A stretch of DNA of 64,000 bases from Tenacibaculum ovolyticum DSM 18103 (GCF_000430545.1 NZ_KE387166.1:124001-188000); one strand, 5' to 3'. Numbered from the stretch's first letter, positions 45,250-55,223 are shown. The notes: generated by a model not told the origin, from the letters alone. A program made the numbers and translations.

Positions 45250-46706
45250 TCTTGTGCGCTATTTTTTATGATGGTTTTCATGTCTAAATTATCAGCAATC
45301 CAATCGGCTAATTTATCAAATTGTGCTGCTTTAAAGGCTTTATAATTCAGCGCTTTTGCATTCGGGAATTTTAATTGCAGTAATTCGGTTACTATTTTTT
45401 CATTGTCAAAAATACCATGTAGGTAGGTTCCCCAACTTTTATTTCCATCAAAATACCCCTCTTTCGTATTATTAATAAGATTCAAATGTTTGTTTTTAGG
45501 CACAATCGTTTTTCCCATATGAATTTCGTAACCTTCACAAGTTTGTTCAAAGTCTTTAAACTTAAAATTACGCTGTACCGTTTGTTTTGTTTTTGTTAAG
45601 GTGGTTTCAATAGTAAATATCCCCAAACCAGTTTCTTCTTTATTGGTGCTTTCTACCGAAAACGGATCTTTAATCGTAGTACCTAACATTTGATAGCCTC
45701 CACAAATTCCGATAACAGGAATGTTCGCATATTGCTTTTTAATAATACTATCTAATCCGTCCTTTTTTAAAGCGATTAAATCTTCAATCGTATTTTTTGT
45801 ACCCGGAATAATGAGTACATCTGCTTTGTTTAGTTCCTCAGCGTTTCTGGTAAAATATAAATTGATAAGTGGTTCTTGTTCTAATGCCTGAAAATCGGTG
45901 TAGTTAGACATATAATGTAGTTTTACTACCGCTATATTTAATTTATTTTCAACCGCCGTTGTTGCTCGTTGGTTTAAGGCAACGGAATCTTCTTCTTCAA
46001 TTACTATATCTTTTGCATAGGGTAAAATACCCAAAACAGGAATCTTGGTGAGTTCTTCTAGTTTCTTTTTTCCATCAATAAATAAAGCGGCATCGCCTCT
46101 AAACTTATTAATAATAATTCCTTTTACTAATTTTCGTTCCCATTCTTCTAGCAATTCAATAGTGCCATACACACTACCAAAAACGCCGCCTTTATCAATA
46201 TCAGCTACTAAATATACGCAGGCATTGGCAGCTGCCGCCATTCGCATATTTACAATGTCTCTATGTTTTAAGTTTAATTCGCTAATGCTTCCAGCGCCTT
46301 CCATTACAATAGGGTTGTGCTTTGCCGCTAATTGATGAAACGATTTTTTAGCTTCTTCAAAAAGCTGTTTTTTATTGTCTCCTAAAAAATATTCTTTCGC
46401 CGTTTGGTCGCCAATTGGTTTTCCATGTAATACAATTTGCGATTTATTTACCGATGATGGTTTTAATAAAATAGGGTTCATTGCTACCGTTGGCGGAATG
46501 CCACATGCTTCTGCTTGTACGGCTTGCGCTCTTCCTATTTCCAAATTATCAGGCGTAGAAAAACTATTTAATGACATGTTTTGGGCTTTAAACGGAGCAG
46601 GTGCATATCCTTTTTGTTTTAGCCATCTACAAATTCCTGTGGTTATCCAGCTCTTTCCAACATCCGATCCGGTGCCAACCAACATTATAGGTTGTAGTTT
46701 TTGCAT
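45243..46706 (-). CDS. cbiP: Cobyric acid synthase
   Basis: CbiP/CobQ amidates four side chains of adenosylcobyrinic acid a,c-diamide. The 487 residues begin with MLVGTGSDVGKSWITTG (P-loop), have PFKAQNMSLNS, and a glutamine amidotransferase half with GICGGYQMLG (nucleophilic Cys) and YLHGIFDN (His). It heads the side-chain transcript cbiP, cobD, cbiB, P-loop gene. No riboswitch is evident immediately upstream; a REP-like palindrome pair lies about 100 bases away. Confidence 0.95.
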   Translation of the reverse strand: MQKLQPIMLVGTGSDVGKSWITTGICRWLKQKGYAPAPFKAQNMSLNSFSTPDNLEIGRAQAVQAEACGIPPTVAMNPILLKPSSVNKSQIVLHGKPIGDQTAKEYFLGDNKKQLFEEAKKSFHQLAAKHNPIVMEGAGSISELNLKHRDIVNMRMAAAANACVYLVADIDKGGVFGSVYGTIELLEEWERKLVKGIIINKFRGDAALFIDGKKKLEELTKIPVLGILPYAKDIVIEEEDSVALNQRATTAVENKLNIAVVKLHYMSNYTDFQALEQEPLINLYFTRNAEELNKADVLIIPGTKNTIEDLIALKKDGLDSIIKKQYANIPVIGICGGYQMLGTTIKDPFSVESTNKEETGLGIFTIETTLTKTKQTVQRNFKFKDFEQTCEGYEIHMGKTIVPKNKHLNLINNTKEGYFDGNKSWGTYLHGIFDNEKIVTELLQLKFPNAKALNYKAFKAAQFDKLADWIADNLDMKTIIKNSAQEC

Positions 46707-46810
46707 GTAAGTTTATTTTTTAGAAAAACAAAAATATTGAATTATATAGTTTGTATGAGGGAATTGCTAGTTTTTATTATTTATGTAGGAGATGAGGAGG
46801 TAGATTGTGG

Positions 46811-46831
46811 AGACGTTGCATTGCAACGTCT
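46811..46831. repeat. REP-like palindrome, type 1
   Basis: AGACGTTGCA, one centre base, and its exact reverse complement, flanked by GTGG before and GTAC after. First of the type 1 set upstream of cbiP. Confidence 0.75.
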
Positions 46832-46888
46832 GTACTACTGGGGGAATTGCCTTTTTTTTTATTTGTGGAGATATTGCAATATGGGTGG

Positions 46889-46909
46889 AGACGTTGCATT
46901 GCAACGTCT
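46889..46909. repeat. REP-like palindrome, type 1
   Basis: Same 21-base type 1 palindrome with GTGG and TGTAC flanks, 78 bases after the first. A decayed copy lies between at about 46866. Confidence 0.75.
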
Positions 46910-46930
46910 GTACAGATATCATTTTCTGAG

Positions 46931-47491
46931 CTATTCAGAAAATGTATCCTCTTTCCATTTTTCAGGATTATTGGCTATATAATTTTGAATAGTATCAAAT
47001 GCTTTTGCATTCCTTATAATATGATCATGAAATAGGGATTGCCATCCAAATGCGGAGTTTATTTTGCGGGCATTTTTGGTTACTACAGATTTATAAGATC
47101 TTATAATGGTTGAAATTGAGCCTGCTTTTGGTGCAATTTTCGACATCTGTTGGTTTTTGGTGGAGATCTTGTCCTGCATTGTGGAGACGTTGCATTGCAA
47201 CGTCTTTACTTGTGAAGTAGGTTTATCTATTATTAAGATACCATGCATATGGTTGGGCATAATAACAAAGTTGCCTAAAGTAACAAAGGGAAAGTGCTCG
47301 GGTATTTCCATCCAATAAGTTTCTGCAAGCTTTCCTGTTTCGGTAAGCTGCATTTCCTTGTTTTTTATTTCACCAAAATAATGTTCTCGATTTTTGGTAC
47401 AAATGGTTATAAAATAAGCACCATTGCTAGCATAATCCCAATTTTGTAATCGGGTAGAGGAGATGCGGTATTTATTTTTGAATTTGTCCAT
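46931..47491 (-). CDS. REP-associated tyrosine transposase (RAYT, Y1/HUH type)
   Basis: The 186 residues have the IS200/Y1 transposase fold: the HUH motif in MPNHMHGILII and the presumed nucleophile Tyr in STIIRSYKSVVTK. Such proteins nick DNA at REP hairpins. A type 1 REP palindrome lies within its own coding strand at 47185-47205, read as codons VKTLQCNVST, inserted between the HUH part and the Tyr helix; this part is absent from typical family members. REP-like palindromes flank the gene. The insert keeps the reading frame, so the protein may still be active. Confidence 0.88.
   Translation of the reverse strand: MDKFKNKYRISSTRLQNWDYASNGAYFITICTKNREHYFGEIKNKEMQLTETGKLAETYWMEIPEHFPFVTLGNFVIMPNHMHGILIIDKPTSQVKTLQCNVSTMQDKISTKNQQMSKIAPKAGSISTIIRSYKSVVTKNARKINSAFGWQSLFHDHIIRNAKAFDTIQNYIANNPEKWKEDTFSE
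47185..47205. repeat. REP-like palindrome, type 1, inside the RAYT gene
   Basis: The same 21-base type 1 palindrome, with GTGG flank, lies in the middle of the transposase CDS and is translated in frame. Confidence 0.75.
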
Positions 47492-47540
47492 TTTTATGGT
47501 TGTTGTTTTAACTGATATTGGTGGAGACTGATATTGGTGG

Positions 47541-47560
47541 AGACGCGATTAATCGCGTCT
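47541..47560. repeat. REP-like palindrome, type 2
   Basis: AGACGCGATT and its exact reverse complement form a perfect 20-base palindrome with a GTGG flank. Type 2 differs from type 1 in the inner bases only. Confidence 0.75.
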
Positions 47561-47637
47561 AGCATAGAGTCATTTTCTTTTTAATTCATCTAATGTTTTA
47601 CTATTATTAATTTTAGAGGTCTGTTGGTGCTTAGTGG

Positions 47638-47658
47638 AGACGTTGCACTGCAACGTCT
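47638..47658. repeat. REP-like palindrome, type 1
   Basis: Type 1 palindrome with C at the centre and GTGG flank, 22 bases from the mcrC stop codon; may end that transcript. Confidence 0.75.
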
Positions 47659-47679
47659 CTTAATATGGAATGATTAGCT

Positions 47680-48978
47680 TTATATTTCTGGTAATTTAAC
47701 TCCAACCTTGTATAGTTGTAGGTATTTACCATCTTCTTTTTTATTATTAAATAATTCTATAAAAGGTATATCATACGATAGGGATTGATCTGAGTATACA
47801 ATCAAACAATCAATTAATTCTTTACTCTCCTTTAATTCAAACTCTGTATAAATAGATTTTAAACGAGCGTATCCACTTACTTGTCTTGCATCAGCTAAAT
47901 AAATATTACTGTCTTTGTATTTTGGTTTATACTTAGCATCAATTATCATTTTTACTTTATTACCATTCTCTTCTGTGTTCAATAGATAATCAGGTTCTAA
48001 ACCATGAAACTTTTTATGATAGGTTATTTCTCCTTTTTTAGGATAAGTTTCTCTAAGTTTTTTAAACACATATAGTTCAAACAATTTCGACATATCTATC
48101 CAAAAAGGATATGTTTCCTTTATTCTTTCTGAAGTTTTAGTAATATTGTAATCGTACTTTTTTAGTATCTGTTCAGCTAATGTTAAGGCAGTGTCATATT
48201 CTTTATAAAATCGATTTTTTCTTCTGTTTTTAATTTCTTTTATAGAAACTTCACTAGAAATGTTTTCAAATGAGGAGGAAACAAAATTTATCAAACAGGT
48301 ATGATTCTCTTTTAAAAACAGGTATTTATTTAAGATTTCATTTGAAAATAATAAAGCCTTTTTTAAAACTTTATTTTCTAAAGAGTTAAGTCCAAACTCA
48401 TCATAACTGCAATTCGTAAATTGTAATTTCGCTCTAGAATGATTTTGTTTAATCGTGTTTGCTATATTTATTTTTCCTTTAACACTACCATTTAAATTTT
48501 CTACTACTTTATAATATGATTTTTTTAAACCTCTTTTTACAATACTTTGTAAGACGCTTAAAAACTGAATTACTAATAATGGAGTTAATACATCTTGTTG
48601 TTGTTCAATAGGAATTTTAGGTGATTTAAAATCAATTTCACATAACCCTTCAAGATGTTTTAGGTTTTCAGTTTCTTCTAATGCCTCAAATAGCATGGCA
48701 AGAAAATTAATTTCAGTTTCTTCTTTATTGAGTTTAGGTATTACTTGAATACTAACTTTATTAGGTACTACCCAATCTACTCCAACCATATAAGAAGACT
48801 CAAAAGAATATTCGTTTGTATCATTATCAAAATTAATATGATAACAAAGTTGTTGTTCGTTTAGTTTTCTTTTAAAAAAACGATTAAAACTTTTTTGATC
48901 TAAATTTAATTTATCCTCTTTACTAAAACATAAAGGTTCTTTAGTAGAATACCCAGTGTGCTCGCTAAGAACAATCAT
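47680..48978 (-). CDS. mcrC: McrC-type restriction nuclease subunit
   Basis: McrC supplies the nuclease of the GTP-driven McrBC system that cuts modified DNA. The 432 residues match the McrBC_component family, with a C-terminal PD-(D/E)xK type site, EPDYLL ... MIIDAKYKPKY. The N-terminal half has VGVDWVVPNKVSIQVIPKL, a hallmark of McrC. It overlaps mcrB by one base. It may act on 5-methylcytosine or other modified phage DNA; the true target is set by the partner. Confidence 0.92.
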   Translation of the reverse strand: MIVLSEHTGYSTKEPLCFSKEDKLNLDQKSFNRFFKRKLNEQQLCYHINFDNDTNEYSFESSYMVGVDWVVPNKVSIQVIPKLNKEETEINFLAMLFEALEETENLKHLEGLCEIDFKSPKIPIEQQQDVLTPLLVIQFLSVLQSIVKRGLKKSYYKVVENLNGSVKGKINIANTIKQNHSRAKLQFTNCSYDEFGLNSLENKVLKKALLFSNEILNKYLFLKENHTCLINFVSSSFENISSEVSIKEIKNRRKNRFYKEYDTALTLAEQILKKYDYNITKTSERIKETYPFWIDMSKLFELYVFKKLRETYPKKGEITYHKKFHGLEPDYLLNTEENGNKVKMIIDAKYKPKYKDSNIYLADARQVSGYARLKSIYTEFELKESKELIDCLIVYSDQSLSYDIPFIELFNNKKEDGKYLQLYKVGVKLPEI

Positions 48979-50804
48979 TATATTGCTGCAATTTTTTCTT
49001 TCAAATTATCTTTATCTTCTAAAATTCCATCTTTTATATATTCATGAAGAATTGGTTTTATTTCGTAGTCTTTTTGTATTGAAAAATCAGCTTCTTTTTT
49101 ATGAATAAAATAACTATGCCCTAATTGTACATCTTTCTTTTCAAATTCTGAAGAAACATGATTGTCAAAAATTTCTTCTACTTTATTAAATGACGTTGTA
49201 GCAAACTCCAAACCGTTTAATTTACCAGTTAAATCTTCAGGTAAAACATCTATAAAAGCAAAACGTCTTCTTATAGCATAATCTATTTGCCCAACACTTC
49301 TGTCAGCGGTATTCATAGTACCAATGATGTATAAATTATTAGGTAAAGTTATTTTTCTACTCCCATCTTCCATCTCATACATACTTTCAACAGCTTCTCC
49401 ACGATATTCTAATGCGTAAATTAATTCACCTAAAACGCTAGATAAATTAGCTCGATTAATTTCATCAATAATAAGCACATAATTTTTTAGCGGTTCTTTT
49501 TCTATACTAATTTCATCAAATAATAAATTTTCTTCTTCTATAAATTTTTGAAATTTATTTAAAACTCTAATAAAATAACTAGCATGCTGTTTTGCTAAGC
49601 CTGATACATTAGGGTTCTTCTTTATATCTTGTCGTTCTTTATTATCGTCTAAAAAAGCTTGTTTAATATCTTTAAACAACATTCTATTCCCATTTTTAAC
49701 CCATCCATCAGCTTTTCCTTTATATCTAAAAGCATCCTCGTCAATATTTACAATGGCTACATTATCAGTTAAATTTAAATAGTTGTCATTTTCTTCAAGT
49801 TCTAACTCAATAGCATCCACAAATGAATTAAAATGGACATCTAATTTTGCTTCTTTATTTAAAACGGTTACTTCCTTTTTATGGTCAGTATAGTTTTTTA
49901 AGGCTCTTTCTGCAATACTAGCTAAAACTTTATTTTCTGTTCTATATTCAATTTTACCATGTTCATCATTTTTTATGGTAATTCCTCTTACAAAATCTTC
50001 ATAGGTATAACTTGGATGAAATTGGATAATTTCAACTTGTTCTTGATTTAATTCTTTGTCAAATAAAGTTCCTGATATTTCTTCAGCCACTTGCTTCGCT
50101 AGTCTTGTTTTTCCGGTACCTGGAGGGCCTTGAAGAATAATTTGTTTTTTTGCACTTAGTAGATTCGTATATTTTTGAATTTCTTCTTTATTCATGATGT
50201 TAGTTTGGGTTGGATTTTTAGAATACTCATATACTTGCCAAGGATAAGATATCAAATCCATGAAGTTTTCTGCTGGAAGACTTTGTTTAAATAATGATGC
50301 AATAGTATAGCTGTCTTTAAACCAATTGTGTTGGTAGTTTGGTAAACTCTCCTTTATTGTTTCTTGTAAATAATCATAGAGTTCTCTTAAACTTTTCTCT
50401 TTAACTATAGTAGATAATAATTGGGGTTGTAAACCTGCAATAAGACGGTTTGTAGCCGATCGCATATCATTTTTGGTATACTTTCTTATGGCTTTTTTTA
50501 GCGCTTCATAAATATCCCATTGCGGATTTTTTTGATTTTCAGCTATTGCTTTTAATAGCGGGGCTATTTCATTCCAGTTTTCTTTTATTTTAAATTGTTC
50601 TTCTTTTGTAAAATACCCTTGTCTTAAAGAAGAGACACACTGGTCGTTTGATTTTTCGAAATATTCTTTAAAAACATCAACGTCCCATTCTTGCCAAGTT
50701 GTTTTAGAGGTAGCTTCTTCTATGAATTTTGGAACGTATTTTTTATAAGCATTTACCCAATTATCCCAAACATTAATTTTACTTGTAATTTCTATTAATT
50801 TCAT
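48978..50804 (-). CDS. mcrB: McrB-type AAA+ GTPase
   Basis: I choose the start at 50804 (MKLIEITSK). The 608 residues hold Walker A GPPGTGKTRLAKQVA, Walker B LIIDEINRANLSSVLGELIYALE and the McrB sensor GTMNTADRSVGQIDYAIRRRF. The N-terminal 200 residues differ from the E. coli DNA-binding domain (Trp-rich, NWVNAYKKYVPKF, FKEYFEKS), so the modified base or sequence recognised may be new. mcrC follows with a one-base overlap. The gene upstream is separated by about 210 bases. Confidence 0.9.
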   Translation of the reverse strand: MKLIEITSKINVWDNWVNAYKKYVPKFIEEATSKTTWQEWDVDVFKEYFEKSNDQCVSSLRQGYFTKEEQFKIKENWNEIAPLLKAIAENQKNPQWDIYEALKKAIRKYTKNDMRSATNRLIAGLQPQLLSTIVKEKSLRELYDYLQETIKESLPNYQHNWFKDSYTIASLFKQSLPAENFMDLISYPWQVYEYSKNPTQTNIMNKEEIQKYTNLLSAKKQIILQGPPGTGKTRLAKQVAEEISGTLFDKELNQEQVEIIQFHPSYTYEDFVRGITIKNDEHGKIEYRTENKVLASIAERALKNYTDHKKEVTVLNKEAKLDVHFNSFVDAIELELEENDNYLNLTDNVAIVNIDEDAFRYKGKADGWVKNGNRMLFKDIKQAFLDDNKERQDIKKNPNVSGLAKQHASYFIRVLNKFQKFIEEENLLFDEISIEKEPLKNYVLIIDEINRANLSSVLGELIYALEYRGEAVESMYEMEDGSRKITLPNNLYIIGTMNTADRSVGQIDYAIRRRFAFIDVLPEDLTGKLNGLEFATTSFNKVEEIFDNHVSSEFEKKDVQLGHSYFIHKKEADFSIQKDYEIKPILHEYIKDGILEDKDNLKEKIAAI

Positions 50805-51015
50805 TGTTTTTCTTGTTTTTTTAGCAATCAAATCATAATTGTTAAAGAGCAAAAACAACATTGGTTTTTGCAATTATGATTTTTATTAAATTTAATTACC
50901 CCATAATTTTATGGGAGTTTTTTTTATTACTTTTTTAAGTCGCCTAAAAATAAATAACTTCAAATAATTAAGTTTACGGAAAACCATAAGAGGTTAGAAA
51001 AAAGTAATGGACGCA

Positions 51016-51423
51016 TTAAAAAAGGACTTGTAAGCTTTTTATTCTATATATATATATAATGTAACCTTTCTCCCACAATCCCAAAACAACATCCATTTGA
51101 GAGTTATGATTTTTGTCTCCAAGTTCTAATTGTTCCCATAATTCTTTCGGTAAAAATGTAGTTTGGGTATTTTGCTTTAATATATCAATAGCTTGTAAAG
51201 CATATTCTTTATTTTTAATAGACTTGGTATATTTTCCTTTTGGAATTCCTTTTACTAAACCATCTTCACATAAACCTAAAAATGCATTTTTGGGGCAACA
51301 TTTTTCTTGAGAGCTTTTAGTATCAAAGTTTTCTTTTACATGTTTACCCCAAATTTCTTTAATACAATTAGAATCTTTGAAGTTTTCAACGCATTCTATA
51401 GCTGTTTTAACATATTTATTCAT
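51016..51423 (-). CDS. DUF6979-like small protein
   Basis: The 135 residues resemble a small uncharacterised family with CCPKNAFLGLCEDGLVKGI and YTKSIKNKEYALQAIDILK as conserved segments. I assign the DUF6979 label by memory of this pattern. It has no signal or membrane segment. It lies 12 bases below the KAP gene and 211 above mcrB, so it belongs with the AbiV-KAP unit and probably with the island as a whole. Function unknown. Confidence 0.65.
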   Translation of the reverse strand: MNKYVKTAIECVENFKDSNCIKEIWGKHVKENFDTKSSQEKCCPKNAFLGLCEDGLVKGIPKGKYTKSIKNKEYALQAIDILKQNTQTTFLPKELWEQLELGDKNHNSQMDVVLGLWEKGYIIYIYRIKSLQVLF

Positions 51424-51435
51424 AGTATTTTATTT

Positions 51436-54192
51436 TTAAAAAGGTAAATCTTCTTCTTCTATTGCTTTTTTGTATTGTCTTTTATCTATTGGCTGGCAAT
51501 CATTAATTATGTACATTTTTATTATATTTTTTGCTTTTATAAATGCATCTAATTCGTCTATTTTACTATTATCTAAAGAAGCTCCATTTTCAAAGAAGGC
51601 CAATAATTTTTCCCATCCTTCTTTATAAAAATTATTGTAAAGTTCAGTGTCTTGGGGGCTAGCTATAAGTTTATTTAATGTTTCATAATTAGAAAATATT
51701 TGAGCAATGCTAAATAATGGAGTGTAACCATTAAACACCTCTAATTCATCATCTGTTTTAATAACTTTTAAAGATTCAAAAAGTTTAGAATTGAAATAAT
51801 CTGAAAATCTTTCTTCAATATCTTCTTTCAGTAATTTATTTGCTTCGGAACTAAAAAGTATCCTTTTTTCATTAACAATAGCTTCTATATATAATAAGTA
51901 GTTAGAGTATATGTTATTACACTCATCTTTTTCTTTAATTAAAAAAGATAATTTATTAAAGTATAACTCTTTTAACTCTTTTTCTTCTAGTGGTAAATTC
52001 CCATACGTAGTAGCATTTTCATATAGGCCACTTTTTACTCTTTTTATATTTGTATTTATATCGCTAAATAGAAAATCTAAAACTCCATTTACCTTGTTTT
52101 GAGTCATTACTCTAGATGTTAGTTCTTTAAACTTTGACTCATCATTAATATAAAGTCTCCCTTTAACCACATTAAGAAACTGAATAATTTTATTATTATC
52201 ATTACTATTAACTCTCCTTAACAAAGTTTGAAGTGTTTTAAGTATATCTAAAAATTCTTTCTCAGTCTTAACTGATATAGACACATCGAAAATGAAATAT
52301 TTGATTTCATTAACTAAATTATATTCTCCTTCTAAAGTTATTTTTTTCGTCAACTCAATAACGTAAGCTCTTAATTCATTATTTTTGAATGCTTTTTGAA
52401 GATCAGTAATAGATACAATACTATTTAATAAATTATTCTTTATATATATATCTGTGTAATATCTTTTTGAAATACTGTTATAGTTTTTTTGATAAAACTC
52501 TTTTGGTTTCCTACCAAAAAGCCTACATAAAACACTATCTATAATCTTAATATCATCAATTGTATAATCGGGAAATATTTTCTTTAGTTCTTCTTCGCCT
52601 TTATCATATATATATACATTCTTAAAGTTATCGTTATTAAAATTTATAGTTCTTACATCTTCAAGGTCAATTTCTTCTTTTATAAAAAAATTATCAATTT
52701 TATAAAATATGTTTGTGTTAACATCTCTATACTTGTAGGTAAGCAATTTTAATAAAATGTATTCACTAATAATTATACCTATTGTACTTCCAACTCTCTT
52801 ATTTTCAATAAATGAAGCGTTAAATTTAAATTCATTTAAAAACCTTTTTATATCTCTATACGTCGGTAAAAATGTTTTATAATCATAGTTAATTTCACAA
52901 TGTGTATATTTAACATTATCATTAGAAAGAAGATTGCCTATGGTTATATCATTAGATGAATTATTGTCTATTTTTAACTGATTCTTTAAATTTTGAAATA
53001 AATTTTTAAATCCATCATTAAACAAATTATCATCTTGCCATTCTATTTCTTTTGGAAATGCAATTTCTACTCTTCTAAAGAGTTCATCATCTATTAGTCT
53101 AGAATTAAAAGGGAGTAAATTAATTTCTACGTTAAATATCTTATCTAAATAATTTGCTCTAAAGGTTTTTTCTTTAGTTTTTTCAATTACATATTCACGA
53201 TCATAACCCGCAATAAAAATGACATTATTAAAATCAGATAGTGCTCGAATAAGTTTTAGTGTTTGCAATATTTCATCAGTTTCAAGTCTGTCTAAGTCAT
53301 CTAATAAAATAATAATTTGTCGATCAACTTTCTTAATAATTGTATTTATATCATCATAAAAACTTTCTAATGTTTCATTATCTGATAATAAATTTTTTCC
53401 TACCTCAAGGATTTTATTTAGATCAGAATTAGACAAACTTAAAATAGAAGAAACATATTTATCAATAGAATTTGATATTTCTCCTGAATAAGGAGATAGT
53501 TGTTGTTTAAGTTCTCCAAAAAAATTTTCAATAATTGCTTTTTCTCCTTTATTTTTCCATATTCTATACCAGAATACAATTTCTCGTGAATTTTTAGATT
53601 TATAAACATCCTTAAACCGATGTAAAAAACTACTTTTTCCATAGCCCCAAACCGCATTAATACCAATACTAAAAGCCTCTTCAGGTTTAAAGTTTGTAAC
53701 CACATTGGTTAATTTTTCTAGAATAGCCTCATTATCGATCTCTTTATTTTTAAATAGCTTATCTTCTATGAAAAAGTTTTTACTTTCTTCTTTCTTTTGT
53801 TTTTTCCATGTAAAAGCTAAACATAGGAGATGTAGTATTAATAAAATTAGAATAAAATCTGCATAAACAATAAGGTTGTTAGAAGGTAAAAATTCAATAT
53901 CATTATTGAATACGTATTTCATGAAAATATAAATAGTAGCAGTATAAAAAATCACAAAGGTGTTTTTTGTACTATGAATAAATTTTATATTAATAAAATA
54001 TGCATATGTTATTATAATCACTCCTAAAATAGTGAAATAGCCAATTTTAAATGAAAGGGAATTATAATTTACTCCACTTCCTAATTTTAAAAAAATAGCA
54101 ATAATTTGTTCTATAAATATTAATGATAGCGATACCGTTAGAATAAATATAGCAAACAGTTTTAAGTTCTTTTTTTTATAATTAGTTATCAT
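51436..54192 (-). CDS. Membrane-anchored KAP-type P-loop NTPase
   Basis: This 918-residue protein opens with four membrane helices (about 12-33, 50-70, 78-97, 108-130), then a KAP NTPase: an atypical Walker A (GINAVWGYGKSS, 177-188) and Walker B DDLDRL (298-302). The C-terminal 500 residues are helical, without a known domain. KAP NTPases are often tied to anti-phage immunity, acting at the membrane. It lies 15 bases below abiV and 12 ahead of the DUF6979-like gene. Low GC and many Asn/Lys codons match its neighbours. Confidence 0.85.
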   Translation of the reverse strand: MITNYKKKNLKLFAIFILTVSLSLIFIEQIIAIFLKLGSGVNYNSLSFKIGYFTILGVIIITYAYFINIKFIHSTKNTFVIFYTATIYIFMKYVFNNDIEFLPSNNLIVYADFILILLILHLLCLAFTWKKQKKEESKNFFIEDKLFKNKEIDNEAILEKLTNVVTNFKPEEAFSIGINAVWGYGKSSFLHRFKDVYKSKNSREIVFWYRIWKNKGEKAIIENFFGELKQQLSPYSGEISNSIDKYVSSILSLSNSDLNKILEVGKNLLSDNETLESFYDDINTIIKKVDRQIIILLDDLDRLETDEILQTLKLIRALSDFNNVIFIAGYDREYVIEKTKEKTFRANYLDKIFNVEINLLPFNSRLIDDELFRRVEIAFPKEIEWQDDNLFNDGFKNLFQNLKNQLKIDNNSSNDITIGNLLSNDNVKYTHCEINYDYKTFLPTYRDIKRFLNEFKFNASFIENKRVGSTIGIIISEYILLKLLTYKYRDVNTNIFYKIDNFFIKEEIDLEDVRTINFNNDNFKNVYIYDKGEEELKKIFPDYTIDDIKIIDSVLCRLFGRKPKEFYQKNYNSISKRYYTDIYIKNNLLNSIVSITDLQKAFKNNELRAYVIELTKKITLEGEYNLVNEIKYFIFDVSISVKTEKEFLDILKTLQTLLRRVNSNDNNKIIQFLNVVKGRLYINDESKFKELTSRVMTQNKVNGVLDFLFSDINTNIKRVKSGLYENATTYGNLPLEEKELKELYFNKLSFLIKEKDECNNIYSNYLLYIEAIVNEKRILFSSEANKLLKEDIEERFSDYFNSKLFESLKVIKTDDELEVFNGYTPLFSIAQIFSNYETLNKLIASPQDTELYNNFYKEGWEKLLAFFENGASLDNSKIDELDAFIKAKNIIKMYIINDCQPIDKRQYKKAIEEEDLPF

Positions 54193-54206
54193 GATAACAA
54201 TTGTTT

Positions 54207-54932
54207 TTAACTAAGTTTACTCAATTCTTTAAATGAAAAATCTTTTAATCCTTCATCAATTAAACTTTTTAAAAGCTCTTTGCCTTTGTTTATTTCTGTA
54301 ATATCTATATGATTTTTTAAAGCTGGATGAAACAAAATGCGAAGTCCTTTATTAAATGAAAAAATGTTTTCAGTAATGATAAGGGTTTCTTTATAAATGT
54401 TTTCTGTTATCTCCGTTTGAGGTAATAACAACGCGTTTTTATAATCAACGTAAAGCCCCATATTCTTTAGATCGTTAAATTTTTGAAGTTTGTTTATTCT
54501 ATCAGTTGCATTTACAATTGGTTCAGCAGCTTTGACGATATCAATGAAACCATTTACAAGATCATTTAACCAATTAACTTTTGTTTTTAATAATTTGGTA
54601 GGTTGTTGTTCATCATATTTTATCATTGATTTAATGATACCAGAACCCATTTCTATTAATTGCGCAATTTGATGTCTTATTTTATGATCGAAGAAAAATT
54701 TATGGGTTTCTTTAAGTTTGTAAACCTTATAACCTTCAATATGCAATAAAACCAAAATAGATTTGACTGCTTCTTCTGCACTTAGGATCAATAGGGAAGT
54801 AGCAGAGCTGTATGATTTTCTAGCTTCTGCAATTAGCAATGCATCTTTTTTTAACTGTAAGGCATTCTTGTAAATAAATTTATCAATACCTTTAGATTCT
54901 TTTGGAGTTAAGTTGGGGAACTTTTTAGTCAT
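54207..54932 (-). CDS. abiV: AbiV-family abortive infection protein
   Basis: The 241 residues match AbiV: the pattern ALQLKKDALLIAEARKSYSSA then LLILSAEEAVKSILVLL in the N-terminal helices, and an H-K-F-F-F-D-H-K basic segment near 75. In Lactococcus, AbiV stops phage growth by blocking late translation through a phage protein. It heads the minus-strand unit with the KAP NTPase and DUF6979-like genes. The family call rests on the helix motif and length, so moderate. Confidence 0.78.
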   Translation of the reverse strand: MTKKFPNLTPKESKGIDKFIYKNALQLKKDALLIAEARKSYSSATSLLILSAEEAVKSILVLLHIEGYKVYKLKETHKFFFDHKIRHQIAQLIEMGSGIIKSMIKYDEQQPTKLLKTKVNWLNDLVNGFIDIVKAAEPIVNATDRINKLQKFNDLKNMGLYVDYKNALLLPQTEITENIYKETLIITENIFSFNKGLRILFHPALKNHIDITEINKGKELLKSLIDEGLKDFSFKELSKLS

Positions 54933-55202
54933 TTTTTTCTTTTAGCTTTTTTTGTTTAATTCTTACACTACATTTTTTTGATATAAATATTCTTGAAAAC
55001 CTATAAACGTGTTTCGTATCATAGTCGGATGTATTTTTAGTATTAAGGTACTAGCAATTTTCTCGAGGTTTAAAAATAATAAAACCCAACCGATTAATAC
55101 TACGGAAAGCCATAAGAAGCTATAAAAAAGTTTTAGGTGTAGTAGTAAAGGGTTTAAAAGTGTTTTTTATTTCCGTTGAGATGCGATTAATTGCATTTGT
55201 TG

Positions 55203-55223
55203 AGACGTTGCACTGCAACGTCT
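55203..55223. repeat. REP-like palindrome, type 1
   Basis: Perfect type 1 palindrome with C at the centre and TGTAC after it. A decayed type 2 copy lies five bases to its left. Confidence 0.75.

Noticed and set aside
46701..47035. Plus-strand frames upstream of cbiP
   Set aside because: They read through REP palindromes and the RAYT gene and show no protein-like features.
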